Shown here: positions 57,163 through 64,000 of the stretch, in pieces
How positions within the stretch are numbered: position 1 is the stretch's first letter
Layout: each line of letters begins with the position of its first letter
Assembly (NCBI RefSeq): GCF_030656115.1
Contig: NZ_JAUSOO010000080.1
Coordinates: forward strand, 62,001 to 126,000
Direction: 5' to 3'
Length of the DNA: 64,000 nt
Origin: Hydrogenophaga sp.
Lineage (GTDB): Bacteria > Pseudomonadota > Gammaproteobacteria > Burkholderiales > Burkholderiaceae_C
Notes under the pieces: generated by a model
Told to the model about the DNA's origin: nothing
The model's input: the letters and a program-made list of their open reading frames with translations, nothing else
Databases searched by the model: none
Made by a program: the position numbers and the translations under genes

Positions 57163-57184
57163 GCTGGGCGCTGAGCGCCCCAGC
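57163..57184. terminator. Hairpin between converging tolA and usp genes
   Basis: GCTGGGCGC-TGA-GCGCCCCAGC, a nearly perfect stem with one bulge, ten bases after the tolA stop and eight bases before the converging usp stop. There is no long T-run, so its termination strength is uncertain. Confidence 0.45.
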
Positions 57185-57191
57185 AAAAGCC

Positions 57192-58055
57192 TCAGCGCAA
57201 CAGCAGCGTCGGAATGCGCGCAGCGCGCAGCAGATCGGTCGTTTTGCTGCCCATGAACAGGCTGCGCAGCGGCGAGTGGGTGTAAGCCCCCATCACCAGC
57301 AGGTCGATGCCCTTGGACTGGATGGCTTGGGCGATGACGGTCTCAGGGTCACCCGGCACCATCTGACCCACCACACCCAGCCCCGCCGCTTCCAGTTGGG
57401 CGGTGGCCCAGGCCATGTGCTTGGGGCCGTCTTGGCTGGCTTGACCGGCCATCAGCAGGTGCACCGGCAAACCGCGAAACAGCGGGCTGCCGGCCACCAT
57501 TTCCACACCCTTGCGGGTGATGCTGCTGCCGTCAAAAGCGATCAACAGGCGCTCGGGCGCTTTGAAGCCCTCCGTCACGGTCAAGATCGGGCGGTCCAGC
57601 GCCCGCACCACCCGCTCCACGTTGCGGCCCAGATCGCGCTGGGTGGACTGCGCCGACTCGCCACGGCGGCCCAGCACGAAAAGACGCACGCCGTCTTGTT
57701 GCTCGTGCAGGGTGTCGTCCAGATGACCCAGGCGCTGGCGCACGTCCACCGTCTGCACACCGGCGGCCAGCGCGCGCTCGCGCAAGCGGTTCAAAAACAG
57801 CCGCCCCTGTTCGCGAGCGGCCTTGCTGCGCGCGGCATCGGCGGCGGCCAGCTCGCCCAGCAGGCTTTCTTGCGCATCGGGCGTGAGCGAACCGCTGTGG
57901 TCTTGGCTGGCGCTGGTTTCGGGGTGGCGGTCGATCACATGCAGCAGTTCCAGCGGCGTGGCCATGCGCTGCGCAGCCCAGGCGGCATAGTCGGTCACGT
58001 GGTCGGCAAAGGCAGACTGGTCCACACAGGCGAGAACTTTGTTGTCGGTGTTCAT
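57192..58055 (-). CDS. Tandem universal stress protein (UspA-like, two domains)
   Basis: A 287-aa protein with two Usp domains. Domain 1 (residues about 5-145) opens KVLACVDQSAFADHVTDYAA and has G-R-R-G-E-S in VLGRRGESAQSTQRDLG (G-2X-G-9X-G-like ATP motif). Domain 2 (about 150-287) opens RLLIAFDGSSITRKGVEMVA and ends DLLVMGAYTHSPLRSLFMGS. It probably binds ATP and takes part in stress survival. It is 14 bases downstream of the SulP gene on the same strand, with AAAGGAA as ribosome-binding site, so it is co-expressed with the transporter; SulP and Usp are often linked or fused. Confidence 0.92.
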   Translation of the reverse strand: MNTDNKVLACVDQSAFADHVTDYAAWAAQRMATPLELLHVIDRHPETSASQDHSGSLTPDAQESLLGELAAADAARSKAAREQGRLFLNRLRERALAAGVQTVDVRQRLGHLDDTLHEQQDGVRLFVLGRRGESAQSTQRDLGRNVERVVRALDRPILTVTEGFKAPERLLIAFDGSSITRKGVEMVAGSPLFRGLPVHLLMAGQASQDGPKHMAWATAQLEAAGLGVVGQMVPGDPETVIAQAIQSKGIDLLVMGAYTHSPLRSLFMGSKTTDLLRAARIPTLLLR

Positions 58056-58069
58056 GCTGTCGATTCCTT

Positions 58070-59569
58070 TCAGTGGCCGGCCAGCAGGTCTTCTGCGCCG
58101 TCTTTGTCGTGCACGCCGAACTTGTCCACCAGGGTGCTGCTGGCTTCGTTCAGGCCGATGATTTCGACCTCGGTGCCTTCGCGGCGGAATTTAATCACCA
58201 CCTTGTCGAGCGCACTGACGGCGGTGATGTCCCAAAAATGCGCACGGCTCACGTCGATGCGCACGCGCTCAATGACTTCCTTGAAATCGAACGCGTCGTT
58301 GAAGCGGTCGGCGGTGGCGAAGAACACCTGGCCGGTCACGGTGTAGGTGCGCAGGCGGCCTTCGTCTTCGGCCAGGGAGCGGATGCGCAACATTTGCCCC
58401 ACCTTGTGGGCGAAAAAGAAGCCTGAGAGCAACACGCCGGTGAGCACGCCTTTGGCCAGGTCGTGGGTGGCCACGGTCACCACCACCGTGGCCACCATGA
58501 CGATGCTGGAACTGGGCGGGTGCTCGCGCAGGTTGCGCAAAGAGGCCCAGCTGAAGGTGCCGATGGACACCATGATCATCACGGCCACCAGCGCGGCCAT
58601 GGGAATCTGCTGGACCCAATCGCCCAAAAACACCACCAAAATCAGCAGCACCACGCCGGCGGTGAGTGTGGACAAACGCCCACGCCCGCCCGATTTCACG
58701 TTGATGACCGACTGGCCAATCATGGCGCAGCCCGCCATGCCACCAATAAAGCCACTGGCGATGTTGGCCACACCCTGGCCCACGCATTCGCGGTTTTTGT
58801 CGCTTTTGGTGTCGGTCAGATCGTCCACGATGGTGGCGGTCATCAGCGATTCCAGCAAACCCACCACCATCAGCGTGAGCGAGTACGGGAAGATGATTTT
58901 CAGCGTTTCCAGGTTGAGTGGAATGTCGGGTATCAGGAACACCGGCAGGCTGTCGGGCAATTCGCCCATGTCGCCCACGGTGCGGATGTCCATGTCCAAC
59001 ACGATGTAAACACCCGTGAGCACCACGATGGTGACCAGTGGCGAGGGCACCGCCTTCGTGATGTAGGGCAAACCGTAAATGATGGCCAGGCCGGCAGCGG
59101 TCATGGCGTACACATGCCAGGTGACGCCAACGGTCTGCGGGTTCAGCTCGGGCAATTGCGCCATGAAAATCAAAATGGCCAGCGCGTTCACAAAGCCGGT
59201 GACCACCGAGCGCGACACAAACCGCATCAACCGCCCCAATTGAATCCAGCCCGCAACCATTTGCAGCACGCCTGTCAGCACGGTGGCGGCCAGCAGGTAT
59301 TGCAGGCCGTGGTCTTTCACCAGCGTCACCATCACCAGCGCCATGGCACCAGTGGCCGCAGAAATCATGCCGGGGCGCCCGCCCACAAACGCAATCACCA
59401 CCGCAATACAAAACGAGGCGTACAAGCCCACCTTGGGGTCCACGCCCGCGATGATGGAAAACGCAATGGCTTCGGGAATCAGCGCCAGCGCCACCACCAG
59501 ACCCGCCAGCAAGTCGTTGCGGACGTTGGCGGTCCAGTCCTGTTGAAAATTTTTAAACAATGTGATCAC
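58070..59569 (-). CDS. SulP-family anion transporter with STAS domain
   Basis: A 499-aa inner-membrane protein (GTG start at 59567-59569). It has about twelve helices with SulP motifs [40 protein letters not shown] and [13 protein letters not shown], and [20 protein letters not shown] later. A C-terminal STAS domain begins around residue 410 ([40 protein letters not shown]). The family carries sulfate, bicarbonate or similar anions; bicarbonate (BicA-like) is possible but no decisive residue was checked. It is co-transcribed with usp. Confidence 0.92.
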   Translation of the reverse strand: MITLFKNFQQDWTANVRNDLLAGLVVALALIPEAIAFSIIAGVDPKVGLYASFCIAVVIAFVGGRPGMISAATGAMALVMVTLVKDHGLQYLLAATVLTGVLQMVAGWIQLGRLMRFVSRSVVTGFVNALAILIFMAQLPELNPQTVGVTWHVYAMTAAGLAIIYGLPYITKAVPSPLVTIVVLTGVYIVLDMDIRTVGDMGELPDSLPVFLIPDIPLNLETLKIIFPYSLTLMVVGLLESLMTATIVDDLTDTKSDKNRECVGQGVANIASGFIGGMAGCAMIGQSVINVKSGGRGRLSTLTAGVVLLILVVFLGDWVQQIPMAALVAVMIMVSIGTFSWASLRNLREHPPSSSIVMVATVVVTVATHDLAKGVLTGVLLSGFFFAHKVGQMLRIRSLAEDEGRLRTYTVTGQVFFATADRFNDAFDFKEVIERVRIDVSRAHFWDITAVSALDKVVIKFRREGTEVEIIGLNEASSTLVDKFGVHDKDGAEDLLAGH

Positions 59570-59710
59570 TCTCGTGTGCTGGCGAAACGCATCCGCTCAG
59601 GCATGGCCGTCAAGCCGAATAAAGCAATGTGGCTGGAGCTTGCAGCTCCAGAGAAAACCGACGTAACTGGAGCTTCCAGCTCCAAGGGGAACCGGAGCTG
59701 GAAGCTCCGG
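59570..59710. repeat. Cluster of three GGAGCT-NNN-AGCTCC palindromes
   Basis: Three palindromes lie between the SulP start and the dnaE stop: CTGGAGCT-TGC-AGCTCCAG (59633-59651), TGGAGCT-TCC-AGCTCCA (59668-59684) and CCGGAGCT-GGA-AGCTCCGG (59692-59710). Outer pairs differ but stay complementary (CT/AG, T/A, CC/GG). The middle copy is the reverse complement in its core of the last copy, so they can also pair with one another. The last ends at the base before the dnaE stop codon. They look like a REP/repeat-type cluster; both genes are read leftwards through it. Confidence 0.75.
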
Positions 59711-62700
59711 CTACTCAAACACAATCTCTGCCCGCCGCTCATGCGCCTGCGCCATCCAGCTGGCCAGGGCGGCGTCGGTGGGGAAAAACAGCGCGCGGTC
59801 GTCCAGCTGCAGTTCGCACTGCGCGCCGCTGCGCTGCAAGGCCAGGCGCACCGGCAAGCCACGCACCAGCTCGCCCTGCTCGGTTTCTTCGCGCTTGGGT
59901 GGGAATTCACGCACCAGGGTGTGCACCGCAGGCGCTGTGCCGTTCACCGCCACGCGCAGGTATTTGCCAAAGCGGCAGCGGGCCGAAGCCAAGTCCCAGA
60001 TCTGCTGGATCTTCAGCCGCAGGCCGCCCGAGAAGCGGTCGGGCTGCGCCACCGCTTGCACGATGATCAACTCGTCGTCTTTGAGCAGGTTGCGGTGCAG
60101 GTTGATGAGGTTTTCGTCGGCGCTGATTTCCAGCACGGCGGTTTTGTCGTCCAGCTTGAACAACGCCAGCTTGCCGCGCTGGCCGTTGATGACGCGGAAG
60201 TCGGTCACGATGCCCGCCAGAATCACCGGGTCGCGGCTTTCCGTCACGTCTTCCAGCGCGGTGCGGGCAAAGCGGCGCACCTCGCGCTGCACCTCGTCAA
60301 ACAGGTGGCCCGAAAAGTAAAAGCCCATCGCCGTTTTTTCCAGCGTGAGGCGTTCTTTCACACCCCAGGGCTCGGTGGCCACCAGCTCGGGCTCTTGCGT
60401 GCTCGATCCGTGGTCGTCGTCGCCGCCCATCATGTCGAACAGGCCGCCCTGGTTGGCGTTGGCCACGCTGGCGGCCGCGAAGTCAAAGGCGCGCTCCACC
60501 GAGGCCAGCACCTCGGCGCGGTTCGGGTGCAGCGAGTCAAAGGCACCGGCCTTGATCAGCGCCTCCACCGTGCGCTTGTTCAGCCGGGAGCGGTCCACGC
60601 GGCGACAGAAGTCAAACAGGCTCTTGAACGGCCCCGCCTCGGCGCCGTTGGGGCCATCGCCTCGGCCTTCGCGCGCCGCCACGATGGCGTCAATGGCCTG
60701 TTGCCCGGTGCCCTTGATGGCGCCCAGGCCGTAGCGGATCGACTTGTCGGTGATGGGTTCGAAGCGGTGAAAACTGCTGTTCACATCGGGCGCCTCAAAC
60801 GAAATGCCCATTTTGTGCGCATCGTCCACCAACACCTTGAGCTTGTCGGTGTCGTCCATCTCCACCGTCATGTTGGCGCAGAAGAACTCGGCCGTGTAGT
60901 GCACCTTGAGCCAGCCGGTGTGGTAGGCCAGCAGGGAGTAGGCGGCGGCGTGCGACTTGTTGAAGCCGTAGCCTGCGAACTTCTCCATCAAGTCAAAAAT
61001 CTCGTCTGCCTTTTCCTGGCTGATGTCGTTTTTGGCCGCACCGGCGCGGAAGATGGCACGGTGTTCGGCCATTTCTTCGGCCTTCTTCTTGCCCATGGCG
61101 CGGCGCAGCATGTCGGCCACCAGCGGGTGCGGGTACTCGATCACCACGCGCCCGTGCTTGCGCGCCACGAAGCTGGGAATCAGGTCCATAGGCCCGGGGC
61201 GGTAGAGCGCGTTCAGCGCAATCAGGTCTTCCAGGCGGCTGGGCTTGGCGTCTTTCAGCATGCCCTGCATGCCGCGGCTTTCAAACTGGAACACCGCTTC
61301 GGTCTGGCCGCGTGAGAACAGCGCGTAGACGCGCGCATCGTCCAGCGGCACGTTCTCGAAGCAGAAATCTTCCTGGCCTTTGTGGCGCTTGACAATGAAC
61401 TCGCGTGCAATCTCCAGAATGGTCAGCGTGGCCAGACCCAAAAAGTCGAACTTCACCAGGCCCACAGCCTCGACGTCGTCCTTGTCGTACTGGCTCACGG
61501 CCGAGTCGCTGCCGGGCTGGGCATACAGCGGGGTGAAGTCGGTGAGTTTGCCCGGCGCAATGAGCACGCCACCGGCGTGCATGCCGATGTTTCGGGTCAT
61601 GCCTTCGAGCTTCTGCGCCAGCTCGATCAGCGTTTTCACGTCGTCTTCTTTGCTGATGCGCTCGGCCAGCACCGGCTCCATCTCGATGGCGTAGTTGTTT
61701 TTGTCGCCTTCCTTTTTGGGGTTGGGCGGGTACTGCAGCGTGACCGACATGCCCGGCTTGTTCGGGATCAGCTTGGAAATGCCGTCGCAGAAACCGTAAG
61801 AAAAGTCCAGCACACGGCCCACATCGCGAATAGCCGCGCGGGCCGCCATGGTGCCGAAGGTGGCGATCTGGCTCACCGCGTCCTTACCGTACTTGTCCTT
61901 CACATAGTCGATCACCCGGTCGCGGTTGGTCTGGCAAAAGTCGATGTCGAAGTCGGGCATGGACACCCGCTCGGGGTTCAAAAACCGCTCGAACAGCAGG
62001 TTGTATTGCAGCGGGTCCAGGTCGGTGATCTTCAGCGCGTAGGCCACCAGCGAGCCGGCACCCGAACCCCGGCCCGGGCCCACCGGGCAGCCGTTTTTCT
62101 TGGCCCAGTTGATGAAGTCGCCCACGATCAAAAAGTAGCCGGGGAAGCCCATGTTCAAGATCGTGTTGATCTCGAATTCCAGCCGGGCCACATAGCGCGG
62201 ACGCTCGGCGTCGCGCTTGGCCACGTCGGGGTAAATGTGCGCCAGCCGCTCTTCCAGGCCTTCAAACGACGACAGACGGAAGAAATCTTCCATCGGCATG
62301 GGCACGCCATCGATCAGCGGGGTGGGGAAGTTGGGCAGCTGCGGCTTGCCCAGCACCAACGTGAGGTTGCAGCGCTTGGCAATTTCCAGTGTGTTGGCCA
62401 CGGCGCTGGGCACGTCGTGAAACAGCGCCACCATCTGCTCGGCGCTCTTGAAATACTGCTCGCGGGTGAAGCGGCGCACGCGCCGGCTGTTGCCCAGAAT
62501 TTCACCATCGGAAATGCACACCCGCGCCTCGTGCGACTCGTAGTCGTCCGGCTCGGTGAACTGCACCGGGTGCGTGGCCACCACCGGCAGGTGCAAGCGC
62601 GCGGCCAGTTGCACGGCGGCGGTCACATGGCGCTCGTCGTCCACCCGGCCAGCGCGCTGCAGCTCGATGTAGAAGCGCTGGCTGAACAACGCCGCCAGCT

Positions 62701-63187
62701 TGCGAGCCACATCGGCCGCGCGGTGGGCATCGCCCTGAATCAGCGCCTGCCCCACCGGGCCGGCCTGCGCGCCTGAGAGCATGAGCAAACCGCCGTTGAG
62801 TTCTTCCAGCCATGCGCGCTGCATCAGTGCACCGCCCCGGCCGTCGTTGCGCGTCCAGGCGCGGGCCAGCAGCTCGCACAGGTTCAGGTAGCCCTGTTTG
62901 TCCTGCACCAGCAGCACCACGCGCGGGGCCGCTGGCTGGTGGCTGCCGGGCATGGCGTTGGGCGTTTCTTCGGTAAAGCCTTGCAGCATCACCTCGGCGC
63001 CCAGCAAGGGTTTCACCCCGGCACCGCGTGCGGCCTTGTAAAACTTGACGGCACCAAACAGGTTGTTCAGGTCGGTGATGGCCAGCGCAGGCTGGCGGTC
63101 GGCGGCGGCGGCAGCCACCACATCGTCGATGCGGTTGGTGCCGTCAACGACGGAAAATTCGGTGTGCAGGCGCAGGTGTATGAACAT
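59711..63187 (-). CDS. dnaE: DNA polymerase III alpha subunit
   Basis: An 1158-aa replicative polymerase. The PHP domain opens MFIHLRLHTEFSVVDGTNRI. The palm has GPGRGSGAGSLVAYALKITD and the catalytic MPDFDIDFCQTNRDRVIDYV (about residue 405-420), followed by RNIGMHAGGVLI, FEVRGMQGMLKDAKPS-type block and GYGFNKSHAAAYSLLAYHTG (helix-hairpin-helix region and the binding surface). The C-terminal OB-fold begins near residue 985 (VILAGIVTDFRVINGQRGKL). Normal length. It ends in the repeat cluster. Confidence 0.97.
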   Translation of the reverse strand: MFIHLRLHTEFSVVDGTNRIDDVVAAAAADRQPALAITDLNNLFGAVKFYKAARGAGVKPLLGAEVMLQGFTEETPNAMPGSHQPAAPRVVLLVQDKQGYLNLCELLARAWTRNDGRGGALMQRAWLEELNGGLLMLSGAQAGPVGQALIQGDAHRAADVARKLAALFSQRFYIELQRAGRVDDERHVTAAVQLAARLHLPVVATHPVQFTEPDDYESHEARVCISDGEILGNSRRVRRFTREQYFKSAEQMVALFHDVPSAVANTLEIAKRCNLTLVLGKPQLPNFPTPLIDGVPMPMEDFFRLSSFEGLEERLAHIYPDVAKRDAERPRYVARLEFEINTILNMGFPGYFLIVGDFINWAKKNGCPVGPGRGSGAGSLVAYALKITDLDPLQYNLLFERFLNPERVSMPDFDIDFCQTNRDRVIDYVKDKYGKDAVSQIATFGTMAARAAIRDVGRVLDFSYGFCDGISKLIPNKPGMSVTLQYPPNPKKEGDKNNYAIEMEPVLAERISKEDDVKTLIELAQKLEGMTRNIGMHAGGVLIAPGKLTDFTPLYAQPGSDSAVSQYDKDDVEAVGLVKFDFLGLATLTILEIAREFIVKRHKGQEDFCFENVPLDDARVYALFSRGQTEAVFQFESRGMQGMLKDAKPSRLEDLIALNALYRPGPMDLIPSFVARKHGRVVIEYPHPLVADMLRRAMGKKKAEEMAEHRAIFRAGAAKNDISQEKADEIFDLMEKFAGYGFNKSHAAAYSLLAYHTGWLKVHYTAEFFCANMTVEMDDTDKLKVLVDDAHKMGISFEAPDVNSSFHRFEPITDKSIRYGLGAIKGTGQQAIDAIVAAREGRGDGPNGAEAGPFKSLFDFCRRVDRSRLNKRTVEALIKAGAFDSLHPNRAEVLASVERAFDFAAASVANANQGGLFDMMGGDDDHGSSTQEPELVATEPWGVKERLTLEKTAMGFYFSGHLFDEVQREVRRFARTALEDVTESRDPVILAGIVTDFRVINGQRGKLALFKLDDKTAVLEISADENLINLHRNLLKDDELIIVQAVAQPDRFSGGLRLKIQQIWDLASARCRFGKYLRVAVNGTAPAVHTLVREFPPKREETEQGELVRGLPVRLALQRSGAQCELQLDDRALFFPTDAALASWMAQAHERRAEIVFE

Positions 63188-63294
63188 GCGGCCATTTTAG
63201 AAGGCCAAGTTCCGGTGATGCCCTGCGTGCCACGCAAAAGGATGGCCCCACACAAAGCACCGGCTTGCCGTGCGCAAATGGCTCAACAGCCCGT

Positions 63295-64000
63295 CTATTG
63301 CCCGCTGCTCGGTGTCAGCGCCTCTACCTCAAACCCCACCACGTTGCGGCTGTCGCGGCTGAATTCCACACCGATCAAGTGGATGGGTTCACCCCTTGCG
63401 CGGTATTTGTCGGCGTAACCTTTGTCTTTGATCTGCTGCAGCGCCTGGCCTTGCGGTGTCAGTTCCACCACCTTGAATTCGAACAGCAGCACCTCGTTGT
63501 TGAACAACACCGCCATGTCGATGCGTCCGTGGTTCGTGGTGTCTTCCAATCTGATGTCCAGCCCCAGCGCGGCAAAGTAGCTGTAGAAGATGCTGGCGTA
63601 ATAGCCTTCAAATTGAGATATCTGGTTTTTGCGGTACCAGTCGTTGGGGATGCTGGCAAAGAAAGCATGGAACAGGTTTTTTAACCCGGCAAAGTCGCGT
63701 GCGGCCAGCAGGCGGTACAGGCGGCTGATGTGGGGACCGGGAATGGCCAGACCGCCGCTCAGGTGCTGCAGCAGGCTGTCGTTCAGGCTGGCCTGCACCT
63801 CCAGGTTGGGGTATTTGAGCGTGAGCTCCATTTGCCCGGGAATTTCCCAGACCGAATCAATCGTCAGGTAGCCCGCCTGGAACATCAGGGCTTCGACGGG
63901 AATGTTGTCCACATCGAAGGTGGAGAGCAGTTTTTCATGCGCCACCACCTGGCTCAGGTTGGGCGTGAAAAACTGCCGCTCGGCCAGCAATTGAATGAGA
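63295..64000 (-). CDS. DUF1703 / PD-(D/E)XK-domain protein (AAA-ATPase type), N-terminus off the window
   Basis: Minus-strand reading frame open to the right edge; about 234 residues of the C-terminal end are visible. The part reads VEALMFQAGYLTIDSVWEIP, then a helical block, then a nuclease-like core with RIDMAVLFNNEVLLFEFKVV (D-x(n)-E-x-K pattern, E and K in FEFK) and GYADKYRARGEPIHLIGVEF. This fits the family of proteins with an AAA-ATPase N-terminus and a DUF1703 nuclease-like C-terminus, which often occur in many copies and are suspected defence or mobile-DNA proteins. The start and ATPase are outside the window. Confidence 0.8.
   Translation of the reverse strand, partial: LIQLLAERQFFTPNLSQVVAHEKLLSTFDVDNIPVEALMFQAGYLTIDSVWEIPGQMELTLKYPNLEVQASLNDSLLQHLSGGLAIPGPHISRLYRLLAARDFAGLKNLFHAFFASIPNDWYRKNQISQFEGYYASIFYSYFAALGLDIRLEDTTNHGRIDMAVLFNNEVLLFEFKVVELTPQGQALQQIKDKGYADKYRARGEPIHLIGVEFSRDSRNVVGFEVEALTPSSGQ

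Noticed and set aside
58463-61315. 950-codon open frame on the + strand
   Set aside because: Lies opposite the SulP and dnaE genes; His/Gln/Arg-rich shadow translation with no domain.

Overview
The window is about 64 kb of GC-rich chromosome (roughly 63-65% GC by eye) from a Betaproteobacterium, most likely Burkholderiales/Comamonadaceae of the Hydrogenophaga-Acidovorax kind. Evidence: two TRAP-type uptake systems, a ribD-ribE-ribBX-ribH-nusB row, tandem type IV minor-pilin operons with PilY1, an 82-aa DUF3297 protein, and a PcaR/PcaU-like IclR regulator with its characteristic operator. No rRNA, tRNA, CRISPR array, IS element or prophage was recognised. This is ordinary chromosome with a few accessory spots.

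Layout. 1-3.4 kb (minus): a TAXI-type TRAP system (fused permease cut by the left edge, and its receptor) with a terminator hairpin between the two genes. 3.5-9.6 kb: a CPWC DsbA-family protein, a SWIM/SNF2 helicase, biosynthetic aroE and an EamA exporter. 9.6-11.2 kb: a RES/Xre-type toxin-antitoxin pair and gene-poor DNA carrying a short relic of ssb. 11.2-15.6 kb (minus): an ABC-type export system (ATPase, FtsX/MacB permease, HlyD-like adaptor). 15.8-20.1 kb: LysE-type exporter, PaiB-like flavoprotein, a second EamA exporter, an unusual HTH/zinc-ribbon/J-domain protein and a TetR regulator.

20.4-31.8 kb is a catabolic block for quinate/shikimate-type compounds. It holds a DctPQM TRAP transporter, an alpha/beta hydrolase, a DUF3237 protein, type II dehydroquinase and a second shikimate-dehydrogenase-family enzyme. 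After a LysR/azoreductase/pirin interlude come a 3-dehydroshikimate dehydratase TIM barrel and an HPPD-like protein (the two halves of the QuiC1 fusion, here separate genes), driven divergently from an IclR regulator across a strong palindromic operator. Together they can import a hydroaromatic acid and convert it to protocatechuate; ring-cleavage genes are not in the window.

32.2-49.1 kb: a YebC-family regulator, then two complete, divergent versions of the type IV minor-pilin/tip-adhesin operon (PilE-FimT-PilV-PilW-PilX-PilY1 and FimT/PilE-PilV-PilW-PilX-PilY1). The first PilY1 keeps the DxSxS MIDAS site but has lost the calcium loop of the C-terminal propeller. The second has lost the MIDAS but keeps the calcium loop, and its PilW and PilX also carry calcium-loop motifs. 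I consider this the most interesting feature of the window. 49.3-57.2 kb (plus): riboflavin synthesis, nusB, an aminotransferase, ybgC and tolQRA (no tolB/pal). 57.2-64 kb (minus): a tandem universal-stress protein, a SulP anion transporter, a cluster of three GGAGCT/AGCTCC palindromes, dnaE, and the C-terminal part of a DUF1703 (PD-(D/E)XK) protein cut by the right edge.
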